This document shows, piece after piece, positions 55,396 to 64,000 of a stretch of 64,000 nucleotides of DNA (within the stretch, counting starts at the first letter, position 1; each line of letters begins with the position of its first letter). A program made the position numbers and the translations under genes. The stretch covers positions 48,111,581 to 48,175,580 of the forward strand of contig CAXKWD010000009.1 of the NCBI GenBank assembly GCA_964059195.1, given 5' to 3'. A model generated the notes under the pieces. It was not told where the DNA came from. It saw only the letters and a program-made list of their open reading frames with translations, and did not search any database. The stretch is from Ectobius pallidus (taxonomy: Eukaryota; Arthropoda; Insecta; Blattodea; Ectobiidae).

Positions 55396-55650
55396 GACTA
55401 CTTATTTCATAAGCGTAACTGATAAACAGGAAGATCATTCTAATGAAGGCCAGGTATATACAATTGTGATTTTGCGTATGCCACTTATGCTGGGAAAAAG
55501 CAAACATGTCTTTTTGTAATTCAAATAACCTCCACAGATCCACACAATGATATGTTTGAAGTTCTTAATTTGAGGCAGAAAGATGATAAAGGAATTAGCT
55601 TTGTATTTCATGGGAAAGAAAATAGATGTTAGCTACATGCCAGTAAAAAA
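54518..55650 (+). pseudogene. DNA-F transposase, decayed
   Basis: The start is MGKTAAERQSECWKRKKNAG, a basic N-terminus. Then SPYKSRQSFGKAVKKVLNAL, MCPGSKDF, EVQKRYMLMTLKEANALVCE and ISVDFLYFA. These last pieces match PGKKDF, QKRLVMGNLKEVYELFK and IGFSKFADL of the DNA-A transposase. After a large deletion the C-terminal domain is recognisable (GKKQTCLFVIQITSTDPHND, DKGISFVFHGKEN). The catalytic third is gone. An (AT)n run (54985-55023) and an (ACT)n run (55341-55395) have expanded within the gene, and stops and frameshifts abound. Confidence 0.8.
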
Positions 55651-55654
55651 GTTC

Positions 55655-55845
55655 CCCATTAAAGGCCGTTGAAGGCTCAGAGGGTTCCAGGATGTGAGCT
55701 CCCAGATGTTAAGATAATCAGCACATGAAGGTGGTAAAGTTGTCAGCCTTATGCACTGGCCACCTTTACCCCCAGGATTGCTACTGATACTCATTTCTGT
55801 TAGAGGCTGAGTCGACCCCAGGGCCATAGTGCCATATGCCAGTGA
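55655..55845 (-). repeat. SINE family 2, headless copy
   Basis: Minus-strand body of the family-2 SINE (GGCACTATGGCCCTGGGGTC, CTAACAGAAATGAGTA, AAGGCTGACAACTTTACCAC-like). The tRNA head is missing, so it is 5'-truncated. Confidence 0.85.
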
Positions 55846-57288
55846 CCTGCAGAAATTACCTGAACAACCAGTAGCCTATTTCAAATAAGAGGGTGTCATA
55901 GTCATGTTTTCACCAAAATTCCATGGGTGAATAATGTTAAACAAGCCAGATACTGAAAACGCAACCTGTTCCTATTTTATTTTGTTTAATAACATTAAAA
56001 ACTCATTTAAGTGTTAATTAGATATAGACAGTCTACAATCTTAATGACTGGTATGAATACAGTTCAATTAGATAAATTTTAATTTCACAGGAAAATTTGA
56101 AATTTCGTCACGTAATTCCGTCACACTCATTCATTCATTAATGGTATCTAAATAAAAAGATGTAACTAGTTTAGAATTTAATCACATAAACTACAGCTCT
56201 TCTAGTTTAGAATGATGTGTAAATGAAGTTCCTCAATCCTTAGAGTTCACAGAGTTTGAGAAGGTTTCACGCTATGGTTTGTATGTGGTTGACATTTTGT
56301 AATTCCGTCACAAATATTAAGAACATTTTTTCCCTTCTAAAAGTTGTTTAAATCCAGTAAACTTATATACTCCTAGAAGCGTCCATACATCCCCTATCAA
56401 CACACAAAGAATCACTTTCTTTCATAAACATAGCTCAACGTATCTGTAAGGACTATGGCAAAAAAGACATGCACTTTGTAATTCCATCACAAATGGAATG
56501 GCCCATATATATATATATATATAAATATCAATTTTTTTTTTGAACAGGCAGTGGTTTCGTACTTAGGGAGACATGAAATGTAAAGATTAAAAGAATTTTT
56601 CGAAAGTCATAGTCCATGTGCCAGACCCATCGGTCATTATAATTTGGGGGGACTGAATGAAACTTATACCACACGTTCCTGGGGTCATGTGGAGCAAAAA
56701 AGTCGGGGGGGGGGGGGCCATCATGAGGAGGTAGCTTTCAAACATGGCGGCCATTCAAAATGGCGGACGACTGTGAATTTTTAAATTCAAATATCTCGGG
56801 ACTGGGTTCATCAATCATGAATTTTGTTTTTTCAAAATGTAGGTTATTCTTCTGGCTACATGTTTGTTCAACATGTATGTGGCCAAAAAACCAATATTTA
56901 TTGGTCAAAAGTATAAAAATCGGAAATATAGATTTTTTGACATTTACGTTTTACGGTTTATTACTCTAACCGTTGGGTATATCGAAAAAGTGTCTGAAAC
57001 AAAAGTTGTAGAGACACATCTCACCTTTAAAACGCAAAAATGAAATCCAAGATCGGATCAATAGAATCCGAGATATCCAGATTCAAAGCGGGCGGAGCGG
57101 GGTTGAGCATGTTGACCGAGCGCTCGGTGCAGCCTAGTGAGAGGCGAGACTTAGCGTAAAATCCTGCGTTTTATTTATTTTCAGCCTCAGTAATTGCTTT
57201 ATTACTAGATAAATTTACATTATCTACTAATGTGCACTATTTTTAACATGATTATTAAGCACTTTCTCATAAATACAATTAACAACTA

Positions 57289-58325
57289 CAGTAAAACTTG
57301 TTCAAAGCGGCACGTGTATAATCCGGAAATCTGTCCAAAGCGTACAAATATTTCGGTCCCGACGCACGCAATACATTTTTAAATGTCAATATTTTGTATA
57401 AAACGGAACGTGCAAACGCGGAAATGGAATGCAAATTTTAAGATTTAAGTAGCAATTTATTCTATAATGCGGAAAAGCAGCATTGTATGTTCTACTGCAT
57501 TACAATATACATTTTGTTATTCACGTCTTTGTGAACACATTACTTCTTAGCACGAATATTGTACAGCCCTGAGAGTTCCGTTAGAGTATACACGGCGGTG
57601 GCTTTATGTTTCGGCCAACAATGGAATTTACCCAGTAGTCAAGAAATCTGCTACCTGCTTTGTTTTCTATTTTCCGCCAGGCTTCAGTTTAAGTTGGCTT
57701 GTACTGCTTGTAGCATCATGTCGAACAAACAGAACGCATCGCTCACGCTCAATGAAAAAATGAAGGTGAGAGAGACAAACTTTCTGTGCGCGAAATAATT
57801 TTGGGTTTCAAATGCGGTAAAACACAAATTTACGAAACTTTAAAGACCAAAGATAAGATAAGGGAGGAGTGGATCAAGGGGAACGGACAAATGAAGAGAA
57901 AAACAAAGAAGACGGGGAATGAAGAAATTAATGAAATAGTGTGGGAATGGTTTGTAAATGCGTGGGCTAAAAACTTGCCTTTGTCCGGGCCCATGTCCCG
58001 ATATGTGGCGACAAAAGTTTTAAACCTAGGGATGAGGCAAGAAAACAGTTAGCCTACAGTAATTGCATAATTATATTGTGTTAGTGTTATTAATTATTAA
58101 TAATAGTGTAGTATTTACTGTATATAAAAATAAAGTGAAGAATATCTGCTGTACAGGAATTAAGGTTTGTAATTAATTACAGCATTACAAATTCACATTT
58201 GTGGCGCATAGTACAGTAATTGATAACATTTATGTAGCCTAGTGTATTTTGTGTAATCCGGAAACTTGTCCAATTTGGAAAATTCTTTTGGTCCCATACG
58301 ATTCCGCTTTGAAGAAGTTTTACTG
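57289..58325 (+). mobile_element. pogo/Tigger-like element in left arm of K
   Basis: The ends are CAGTAAAACTTGTTCAAAGCGG (first 20 bases CAGTAAAACTTGTTCAAAGC) and complement, with TA on both sides (57287-57288, 58326-58327). The corresponding site in the right arm of K is uninterrupted, which proves insertion. Confidence 0.9.
57718..58052 (+). pseudogene. pogo/Tigger transposase N-terminus (CENP-B-type DNA binding)
   Basis: MSNKQNASLTLNEKMKV, then a frameshift, then VREIILGFKCGKTQIYETLK and NEIVWEWFVNAWAKNLPLSG. This is the tandem helix-turn-helix of jerky/Tigger transposases. The frame stops at 58052 and the DDE part is missing. Confidence 0.85.
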
Positions 58326-59184
58326 TATATTGTTTATCTGGGAAATGGACGTCAATAATTACCAACTCATATAATACACTGTCAAGGCTTTTATATCCGA
58401 TTTTTAAGATGAAATCGTTAAAGGAACTTCAAATAGTCGAAATAATTAAAAGAGGAAAAAAGTATTACAGTTTAGGTATGTATCGGAGACTTTTAACAAT
58501 ACTTTCAGAAATGAACACAGGATGTAAGCAACTAAGAAATAAAAATTCCCATAAAATGCCTTATACAATATTATTAACAATGTTGAATTAAGTCTTCTTC
58601 ACTAGAATCACTGAAGTCAGGTATTATAATTATTGCTCTCGTCCTCAACTGCCGTTGCTTCGGCAAACCCCTTGCACCAACAGCTCTCGATGATTCAGAT
58701 TTGAGTTGCTAAGCACGAGTAACTTTCTGGTGCACAGTTGATCAAAATTCCGGCCTGGTAGTTGGCACGTTTATTGTGTTTTCTCAAGGTGTCTTTACAA
58801 AGAGACATTTGGAAGCTCTCAATCTGGCCCTCTGAACATCTGGTAGCGCAGCTCATTTCACCTTGCGTTTGGGGGCATACGACTGGAAGACAAATTCTTC
58901 TTTGCTGTCATCAACATCATTATACATCATCCAATCTTTGCCTAACTTCCTGAATGCCTCAATAAATCTTTGTTCCTTTTTGCACAAAAGCTTTTAACTT
59001 TCCCCTGGCCAGCTAAAGCACTGATTGTGTCGCAGCCAGACCAGCAGTAATACCCAATAAGAGCTGTAAAAAGCTGTTCACCTAAGGCAGATACTATCTG
59101 GGAAACTTGCATATCTGTTAAAACTGTTTTGTTTGTTTCCCGATTCAGAAGTTTTTGCTTTTTATGGTTTTGCAAAAACCTACA

Positions 59185-59785
59185 GCCAAAACTAATACAT
59201 CTGTATTGATTGAAATGGGACTTTGTTATGGGGGAATCAAACTTATAGTTTAAAATTGTTCAGATTGCAAAAAAGGGCAATTAGGTTGATGTGTGGCTTA
59301 CCATTAAATGGTCACTGTAGAAATAGTTTTAGGAATATTCAAATTATGACTCTGCCAGGGCTATTTGTTTTTCAGTGCTTATTGTATATAGAAGAAAATT
59401 ATAATTTTCATCTAGAACATGGTATGTGTCATAACTATAACACAAGAGGTAAACACAATATAGTCACAACTCATTGTAATTATGTTAAAACTCAAAACAG
59501 TTTCAAAAATGTATCGATTAGGATGTTCAATTCTCTACCTAACAACATGAGAAGGCTGCCGATCCATAGTTTCAAATTGGCCATTAAAAAGTTTATATTA
59601 AATAACCCTATGTACAGTGTTAATGAATTTTATGATTTTATTAGTGATGAATCTTAAGCTGATGTATGTTTGAATGTTTTATATTTCATTTATAATACTA
59701 TATATAACCTGTATGAACATTTGTAATGCTCCTGATGAACTCAGGAGTTTGCTGCAAATAAAGATTTGATTTGATTTGAAAAAGC
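59185..59785 (+). mobile_element. LINE, 5'-truncated, inside K
   Basis: A truncated plus-strand copy ends AATAAAGATTTGATTTGATT, an (ATTTG)n-like tail (59757-59780). It splits the K gene. Confidence 0.82.
59223..59657 (+). CDS. LINE RT C-terminal 144 aa
   Basis: Open frame with FRLQKRAIRLMCG, YNTRGKHNI and FNSLPNNMRRLP, the C-terminal region of CR1/Jockey-like RT proteins, related to LINE-1 here (FRLQKRAIRIICG, YNKLPNN). The catalytic part is absent. No stop or shift, so fairly recent. Confidence 0.85.
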   Translation: MLWGNQTYSLKLFRLQKRAIRLMCGLPLNGHCRNSFRNIQIMTLPGLFVFQCLLYIEENYNFHLEHGMCHNYNTRGKHNIVTTHCNYVKTQNSFKNVSIRMFNSLPNNMRRLPIHSFKLAIKKFILNNPMYSVNEFYDFISDES

Positions 59786-60570
59786 AAAGAACTGATTCAG
59801 ATGATGTAGCGGCGTTCCTTGCATGCAGCATCATTCTGGAATCAGCTTATTCTTGAGTGCAGAACAGCTCAGGAACATTTTTTCTCCTAATATTATGAAG
59901 CAGATCTCACCAACTGCTACGAAGATTTCTAGGTTTCCAATTATGTTTTCAAATTTCTCCTCTTATAAACTGCAAAAAAATAATTTTATCATTATATTTT
60001 TGCCGTAACTGTTCCTTAGAAGCGTCCTCTAACAAACCACTCTGTGCCCACCCTTGATTTCACTAAATTTGATACCTTCAGCTGCTCCGCTTTTTTTCCG
60101 CTCCAAAGATTTGATCGAAACCTCTGAATAATATATGTCAACCCTCCGACCTATATTAAAAACCTGCTTGAGAAAATTCGTTGAGAATTCGTAAAACTTT
60201 TTTGTTATCCTTTGACGGACTGAAGCACGGCTATTGAATCAATGATGCAGGCCAAATCTTTTTCCGGCAGACTGGCAGGGGTGGTGTATACTTCCAAAAA
60301 ATTAGATAATATTGATTTGTAGGTTTTCTTCAAAGGCCCATTAACATTCGCCGGTGCCAGAGGATATCTGAATCCTTCCATCATGTCAAGTTGTTGGTTT
60401 TCTGCAATAAAGGTCATTTTGCTGAATAAATTTCGATTGCACTGGAGGATTACTTCTTTGTTTCCAACCTTGGTTTTTTTGCTCTTCTTTAGTCTGCTAA
60501 TCTTAAGACCCACTTTCTTAATATGTTTATGAAACCCTTCTCGTTTAACTAGCCGAAACGTGAACTCTTA

Positions 60571-61334
60571 ATAAGCTATTTTCCCCTTGTTTTCCGAATC
60601 AATGTGATCAGAAGAACATATATTCCAGTAGGCAAATGTACAATATCTTAAGGGTTGGGATCGAAGGGGTTTGTCCACTCGGCTAGAAGGTCAGTGAGAG
60701 TTGTCACGTCTTTCTCATCTCTAAGTGTCCTTGGGCTTTGGAGGTCAGGGTGTCACTATTCTGTTTCTCTGGATGATAGAATGCTGAGGAGGTTCTTTAG
60801 CTCTGTACTCAGCATTAACATATTACCGTACTACAGCCTACTTTTTCAGACTGAAATCCTTAGTACCTTCAGGAGTTTGGGTGTCTTTGTTTACAGTCTC
60901 TTTGATGGCTTGGTCCACTGGAATTCTAGAAAATGGGTTGTTGCTTCTTATTTGTACTGAAAACCTCCTTCTACATAATATTGGTGAACATATGGGCTCT
61001 CCTTCTAGTTTAGATAATTCAAGAAAGTGTTATGATAGATAATGTGAGTAGTTCACTCTATCCAGCGCAAAAATTCAAGGCACAATTTTTTAAACAGCAG
61101 CTAAAAACAGAAAAAAAATGCCTTTTCGATTAGTCCGAAGAAAAACGGAAAGTAGCTCCACTAGGGCGACATATTTCATCCAAAAGGACAGCATTTCTTC
61201 ATTACTTGTAAGAAGATGTATCAAGTAGAGTGGCTTGAACATGTTCATCTTGAAGTACAGAGTTAAGGGATGTATAGTTCATAATTAGTGATGTTCATTT
61301 CCCAGATAAATTGTATAATTGTTAATTGTATTTA
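60571..61334. other. K interior, nothing recognised
   Basis: Probably the decayed 5' part of the K gene. The plus ORF 60655-60960 has no motif. Confidence 0.3.
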
Positions 61335-62407
61335 TTACTCAAATCCGATGCACCGAGAGCTGTGGGTGCAAGGGGTGTACCAAAGCAACAGCAGATGAGG
61401 AAGAGTGCAATTATAATAACTGATTACAGAGATTCTTGTGAAGAAGACTTATTTCAAGATTGTTCATAATATTATTGGCTATAAGGCATTTTATAGGAAT
61501 TTTTATTTCTTAGTTGCTTACGTCCTGTGTTCATTTCTGAAAGTATTGTTAAAAGTCTCCGATACATACCTAAATTGTAATACTTTTTTCCTTTTTTTAA
61601 TTATTTCGACTATTTGAAGTTCCTTTAACGATTTCATCTTAAAAATCGAAGATAAAAGCCTTGACAGTATATTATATGAGTTGGTAACTGTTGATGTCCA
61701 TTTCCTAGATAAATGATATAGCCTAATTGTTAATTGTATTTATGAGTAAGTGTTTAATAATCATGTTAAAAAATAGTGCACATTAGTAGGTAATGTAAAT
61801 TTATCTAGTAATAAAGCAATTACTGAGGTTAAAAATAAATAAAGTGCAGGATTTTACGCTAAGTCTCGCCTCTCGCTAGGCTGCACCGAGTGCTCGGTCA
61901 ACACGCTCAACCCCGCTCCGCCCGATTTGAATCTGGATATCTCGGATTCTATTGATCCGATCTTGGATTTCATTTTTGCGTTTTAAAGGTGAGATGTGTC
62001 TCTACAACTTTTGTTTCAGACACTTTTTTGATATACCCAACGGTTAGAGTAATAAACCGCAAAACAAAAAATCTATTTTTCCGATTTTTAGAGTTTTGAC
62101 CAATAAATACTGGTTTTTTGGCCACAGACATATGGAACAAACATGTAGCTAGAAGAATAACCTACATTTTGAAAAAACAAAATTCAAGATTGATGAACCC
62201 AGTCCCGAGATATTTGAATTTAAAGATTCACAAGCGTCCGCCAATTTGAATAGCCGCCATTTTTGAAAGCTACCTCCTCATGATGGCCCCCCCCCCCCCG
62301 ACTTTTTTGCTCCACATGACCCCAGGAACGTGTGGTATAAGTTTCATTAAGTCCCCCCAAATTATAATGACATGGTCGATTTTGGGGGTCTGGCACATGG
62401 ACTATCA

Positions 62408-63049
62408 TGACATGGTATCTATTGAAATAGGTAGATTTTTCTTTAAAACCCAGTATTTCAACAAGAGTATAAACGTAACTCACGTTACATATATGTAACT
62501 CATGTTACCGTAACTCACGTTACAGGTTTTCAGATTTCATAATAGGTTCTTTAATAATAGCTACAATTGTTCTCTTTAGTTGTAAATGGCAGTAATAATG
62601 ATTATTAAGATGGCTAAACTTATTGGAAGATAAGGTTCATTATTAACACGTATATATTAAAAAATGTGATATTTTCGTAACTCACGTTACATTTTGCATG
62701 GTTGTAATTATTGTAAATTATAGGGTAAGTGTGCATGTAATATTCAATTGTAATTTTCTCAAAACCTACCTTAGGTTTTGATCTTTCTGTTTACAATGGT
62801 TTCTGATTATTAAAGACCTCTAATCCCAAATTATTTTAAGCAATAAATAATCACTTTTAGCACAGCTGCACAAGCACTAACAATGATGCCACTAAATCGT
62901 GCAAAATTAAAGAAATGACGCGATGTACGGGAAAAACTTATCATTCTCGTGAAAGTTCATTTAATATACTTTGAGAAAATGTTGAAGTTTTATTTCAAAC
63001 AATAAATTTGAAAATTGACACTTTTGTCCCTATTTTCGTGGAATGACCC
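62408..63049. other. DNA-C right end with iterons
   Basis: AT-rich end holding four GTAACTCAC/TGTTACA copies (62475-62691) and the terminal GTGGAATGACCC. No gene. Confidence 0.8.
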
Positions 63050-64000
63050 AAATAAAATTTTTACAAGGGTTATGGTAATTATAGAATTAGAGAAGCACTG
63101 GAAAAGACCTTGAGAAAAACACAACATGGTTTCAGACCTCAAAAATCATGTACAGATTTAATTAACACCACAAGAATAATTATGGATCAGTCATTGGAAT
63201 GGAATAATCCTTTGTACTTGGTGTTTATTGATTTTGTTAAAGCTTTTGACATGGTGAACAGATGTTTTATTTGGAGGAGGCTCAAGAAGACTGGAGTACT
63301 GCTGAAAATTATCAATATAATTAAAAATATGTATGATAATAGTATCTACCATGTCTTGCACAATGGTAAACTGTCTTCTCCTTTCACTGCCAAAAGAGGG
63401 GGTAAACAAGGGTGTTTGCTATCTCCACTTCTTTTTATTTTGGCCTTGGATGACCTAATGAGGAACCTATGTAGTAGGAGGCGGCGTGGGATACAGTGGG
63501 GTTTAAATGAAAGACTGTAAAGTTTGGAATATGCTGATGATGTCTGCTTGCTGGCCCATAGATTCTCAGACATAAATGGTAAATTACAGGAAATAAATGA
63601 ACTTGCAGCTACAGCTGGCTTGGAAATAAATAAGTATAAAACTAAAGAAATGATAATTTATAATAAAGTAAATTCTGAACTTAAACTGGGAGGAGAAGTA
63701 ATAGAACAAGTGGAGAATTTTTCATACCTGGGTAGTATGATTTCTCAGGAAGGTGGGGCAGATGAAGATGTCGAAGTAAGAATTAAGAAAGCAAGAGGGG
63801 CTTTCATGCAATTAAAATCTATTTGGAGATCAAAACAAATTTCCTTAAAACTAAAACTCAGATTGTTTAATACAAATGTCAAGTCCATATTATTATATGG
63901 ATGCGAAACATGGAAAGCCACAAAACAAATTGAGAAGAAACTGCAAGTATTTGTAAATAGATGTCTGAGAAATATTATGGGAATTTGGTGGCCTCGGACC
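63050..64000 (+). pseudogene. RTE-type LINE: RT core, runs off the window
   Basis: After KIFTRVM a one-base shift leads to RIREALEKT, then TQHGFRPQKSCTD, LVFIDFVKAFDM (first catalytic Asp), KRGGKQGCLLSPLLFILALD and, after a stop at 63518-63520, LEYADDVCLLAH (catalytic YADD). It continues with thumb motifs (LEINKYKTKEMII, NFSYLGSMIS), then RIKKARGAF and ILLYGCETWK to base 64000. Together with 50050-51690 this is one LINE split by DNA-C. Confidence 0.92.

Larger units (their letters stand above)
53790..56503 (+). mobile_element. DNA-F: CATTCC-clan transposon with broken transposase
   Basis: The ends are GGGCCATTCCAG and TGGAATGGCCC; the duplication is ATAT, within an (AT) stretch. The iteron GTAATTCCGTCACA occurs at 54156 (+), 54311 (-, first base changed), 56112 (+), 56299 (+) and 56478 (+, one change). 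A decayed transposase lies between. A family-2 SINE is inserted near the right end. The whole sits inside DNA-C. Confidence 0.88.
58742..60570 (-). pseudogene. Element K gene: QEEAD/GCDT-type protein, broken
   Basis: Minus-strand pieces in order: FTFRLVKREGFHKHIKKVGL; 60513-60205 with LFSKMTFIAENQQLDMMEGF, YPLAPANVNGPLKKTYKS and IIDSIAVLQSVKG; then GENVPELFCTQE, a stop, ADSRMMLHARNAA; then after a LINE 59175-58942 with QIVSALGEQLFTALIGYYCW, SGCDTISALAGQGK; then GQIESFQMSLCKD and KRANYQAGI. I know this order from large uncharacterised invertebrate proteins with QEEAD(T/S)R..LHA and (S/T)GCDT.SA..G.GK motifs. Function unproven; a PIN-like nuclease fold is possible. Several stops and the LINE make it dead. 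Confidence 0.72.
56607..62407 (-). mobile_element. Element K: long-TIR transposon with QEEAD/GCDT-family ORF
   Basis: The inverted arms are about 56607-58730 (interrupted by a pogo-like element) and 61335-62407, each about 1.1 kb of own DNA. Outer ends read ATAGTCCATGTGCCAGACC. Arms share TTATAATTTGGGGGGACT, poly-G (56705-56717 and complement), ATCTCGGGACTGGGTTCATC and CCTTTAACGATTTCATCTT. The arm interiors include the Cys-rich 3' end of the element gene, so the coding end is duplicated in both arms. No clean target duplication is seen. The superfamily is unknown to me. Confidence 0.78.
51691..63049. mobile_element. DNA-C: CATTCC-clan transposon, 11.4 kb with nested insertions
   Basis: The ends are GGGTCATTCCAC and GTGGAATGACCC. 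The target duplication AAAT lies at 51687-51690 and 63050-63053. Removing the block plus one AAAT restores the RTE frame at the junction. The iteron GTAACTCACGTTACA, itself nearly palindromic, occurs at 51704, 51883, 52080 and 52094 on the left, and at 62475, 62495 (one change), 62510 and 62677 on the right. Own DNA is only about 51691-53780 and 62408-63049. The rest is SINEs, repeat R2, DNA-F and element K. No transposase of its own is recognised. Confidence 0.9.

Noticed and set aside
55337..55543. Ser-rich 68-codon minus ORF
   Set aside because: It is a translation of the (ACT)n microsatellite.

Overview
The window is arthropod nuclear DNA, probably from an insect with a large, repeat-rich genome. 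Introns, tRNA-derived SINEs, several LINE types, coiled-coil Gag LTR elements and hAT, pogo, Harbinger-like and Helitron-like transposons all support this. Species cannot be read from the sequence. Nearly everything is mobile DNA. The only host gene I can support is the 5' end of a UBXN1-like gene (UBA domain, two exons with good splice sites) at 40795-40998 on the plus strand. A possible housekeeping promoter lies at 32440-32580.

Layout. 1-2.34 kb: Gag start, primer site and LTR of one LTR element (LTR-1, minus). 2.45-17.7 kb: a second LTR element (LTR-2, minus) with protease, RT, RNase H and integrase, damaged by stops and frameshifts. Its gag is cut by four insertions: DNA-A (3.8 kb, intact 824-aa transposase), a 1.05-kb hAT, DNA-B (3.2 kb) and a 247-bp MITE. 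18.7-23.3 kb: DNA-J, a long-TIR transposon with a transposase remnant and an insertion in its right arm. 24-32 kb: hAT elements, one holding a Helitron-like element, then SINEs, the repeat-marked element DNA-G and a MITE. 32.7-40.7 kb: two near-identical 1,682-bp elements in inverted orientation around a nest that includes a Harbinger-like element. 40.8-41.0 kb: the host gene. 41-44.4 kb: LINE fragment, mariner palindrome and a 148-bp tandem repeat. 44.4-48.4 kb: LTR-3 with an intact 716-aa Gag but no pol. 49.4-64 kb: LINE pieces, then an RTE-type LINE split by an 11.4-kb nest (DNA-C), which itself holds SINEs, DNA-F, a long-TIR element (K), a pogo-like element and a LINE.

Most coherent theme. 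A clan of DNA transposons starts with GGGTCATTCCA-like ends and makes 4-bp duplications. Three members (A, F, J) share one transposase family, characterised by DFAENY, SDG..xQ(F/Y)KN and HGK..CDGxGG motifs. Four elements or loci (B, C, F, G) carry iterated 14-15-bp motifs near their ends. The core differs in each, but all fit GT...CGTNACA, which looks like transposase binding sites that diverged with each family.

All boundaries were read by eye. LTR pairs were not matched, and family names for unclassified transposons are tentative.
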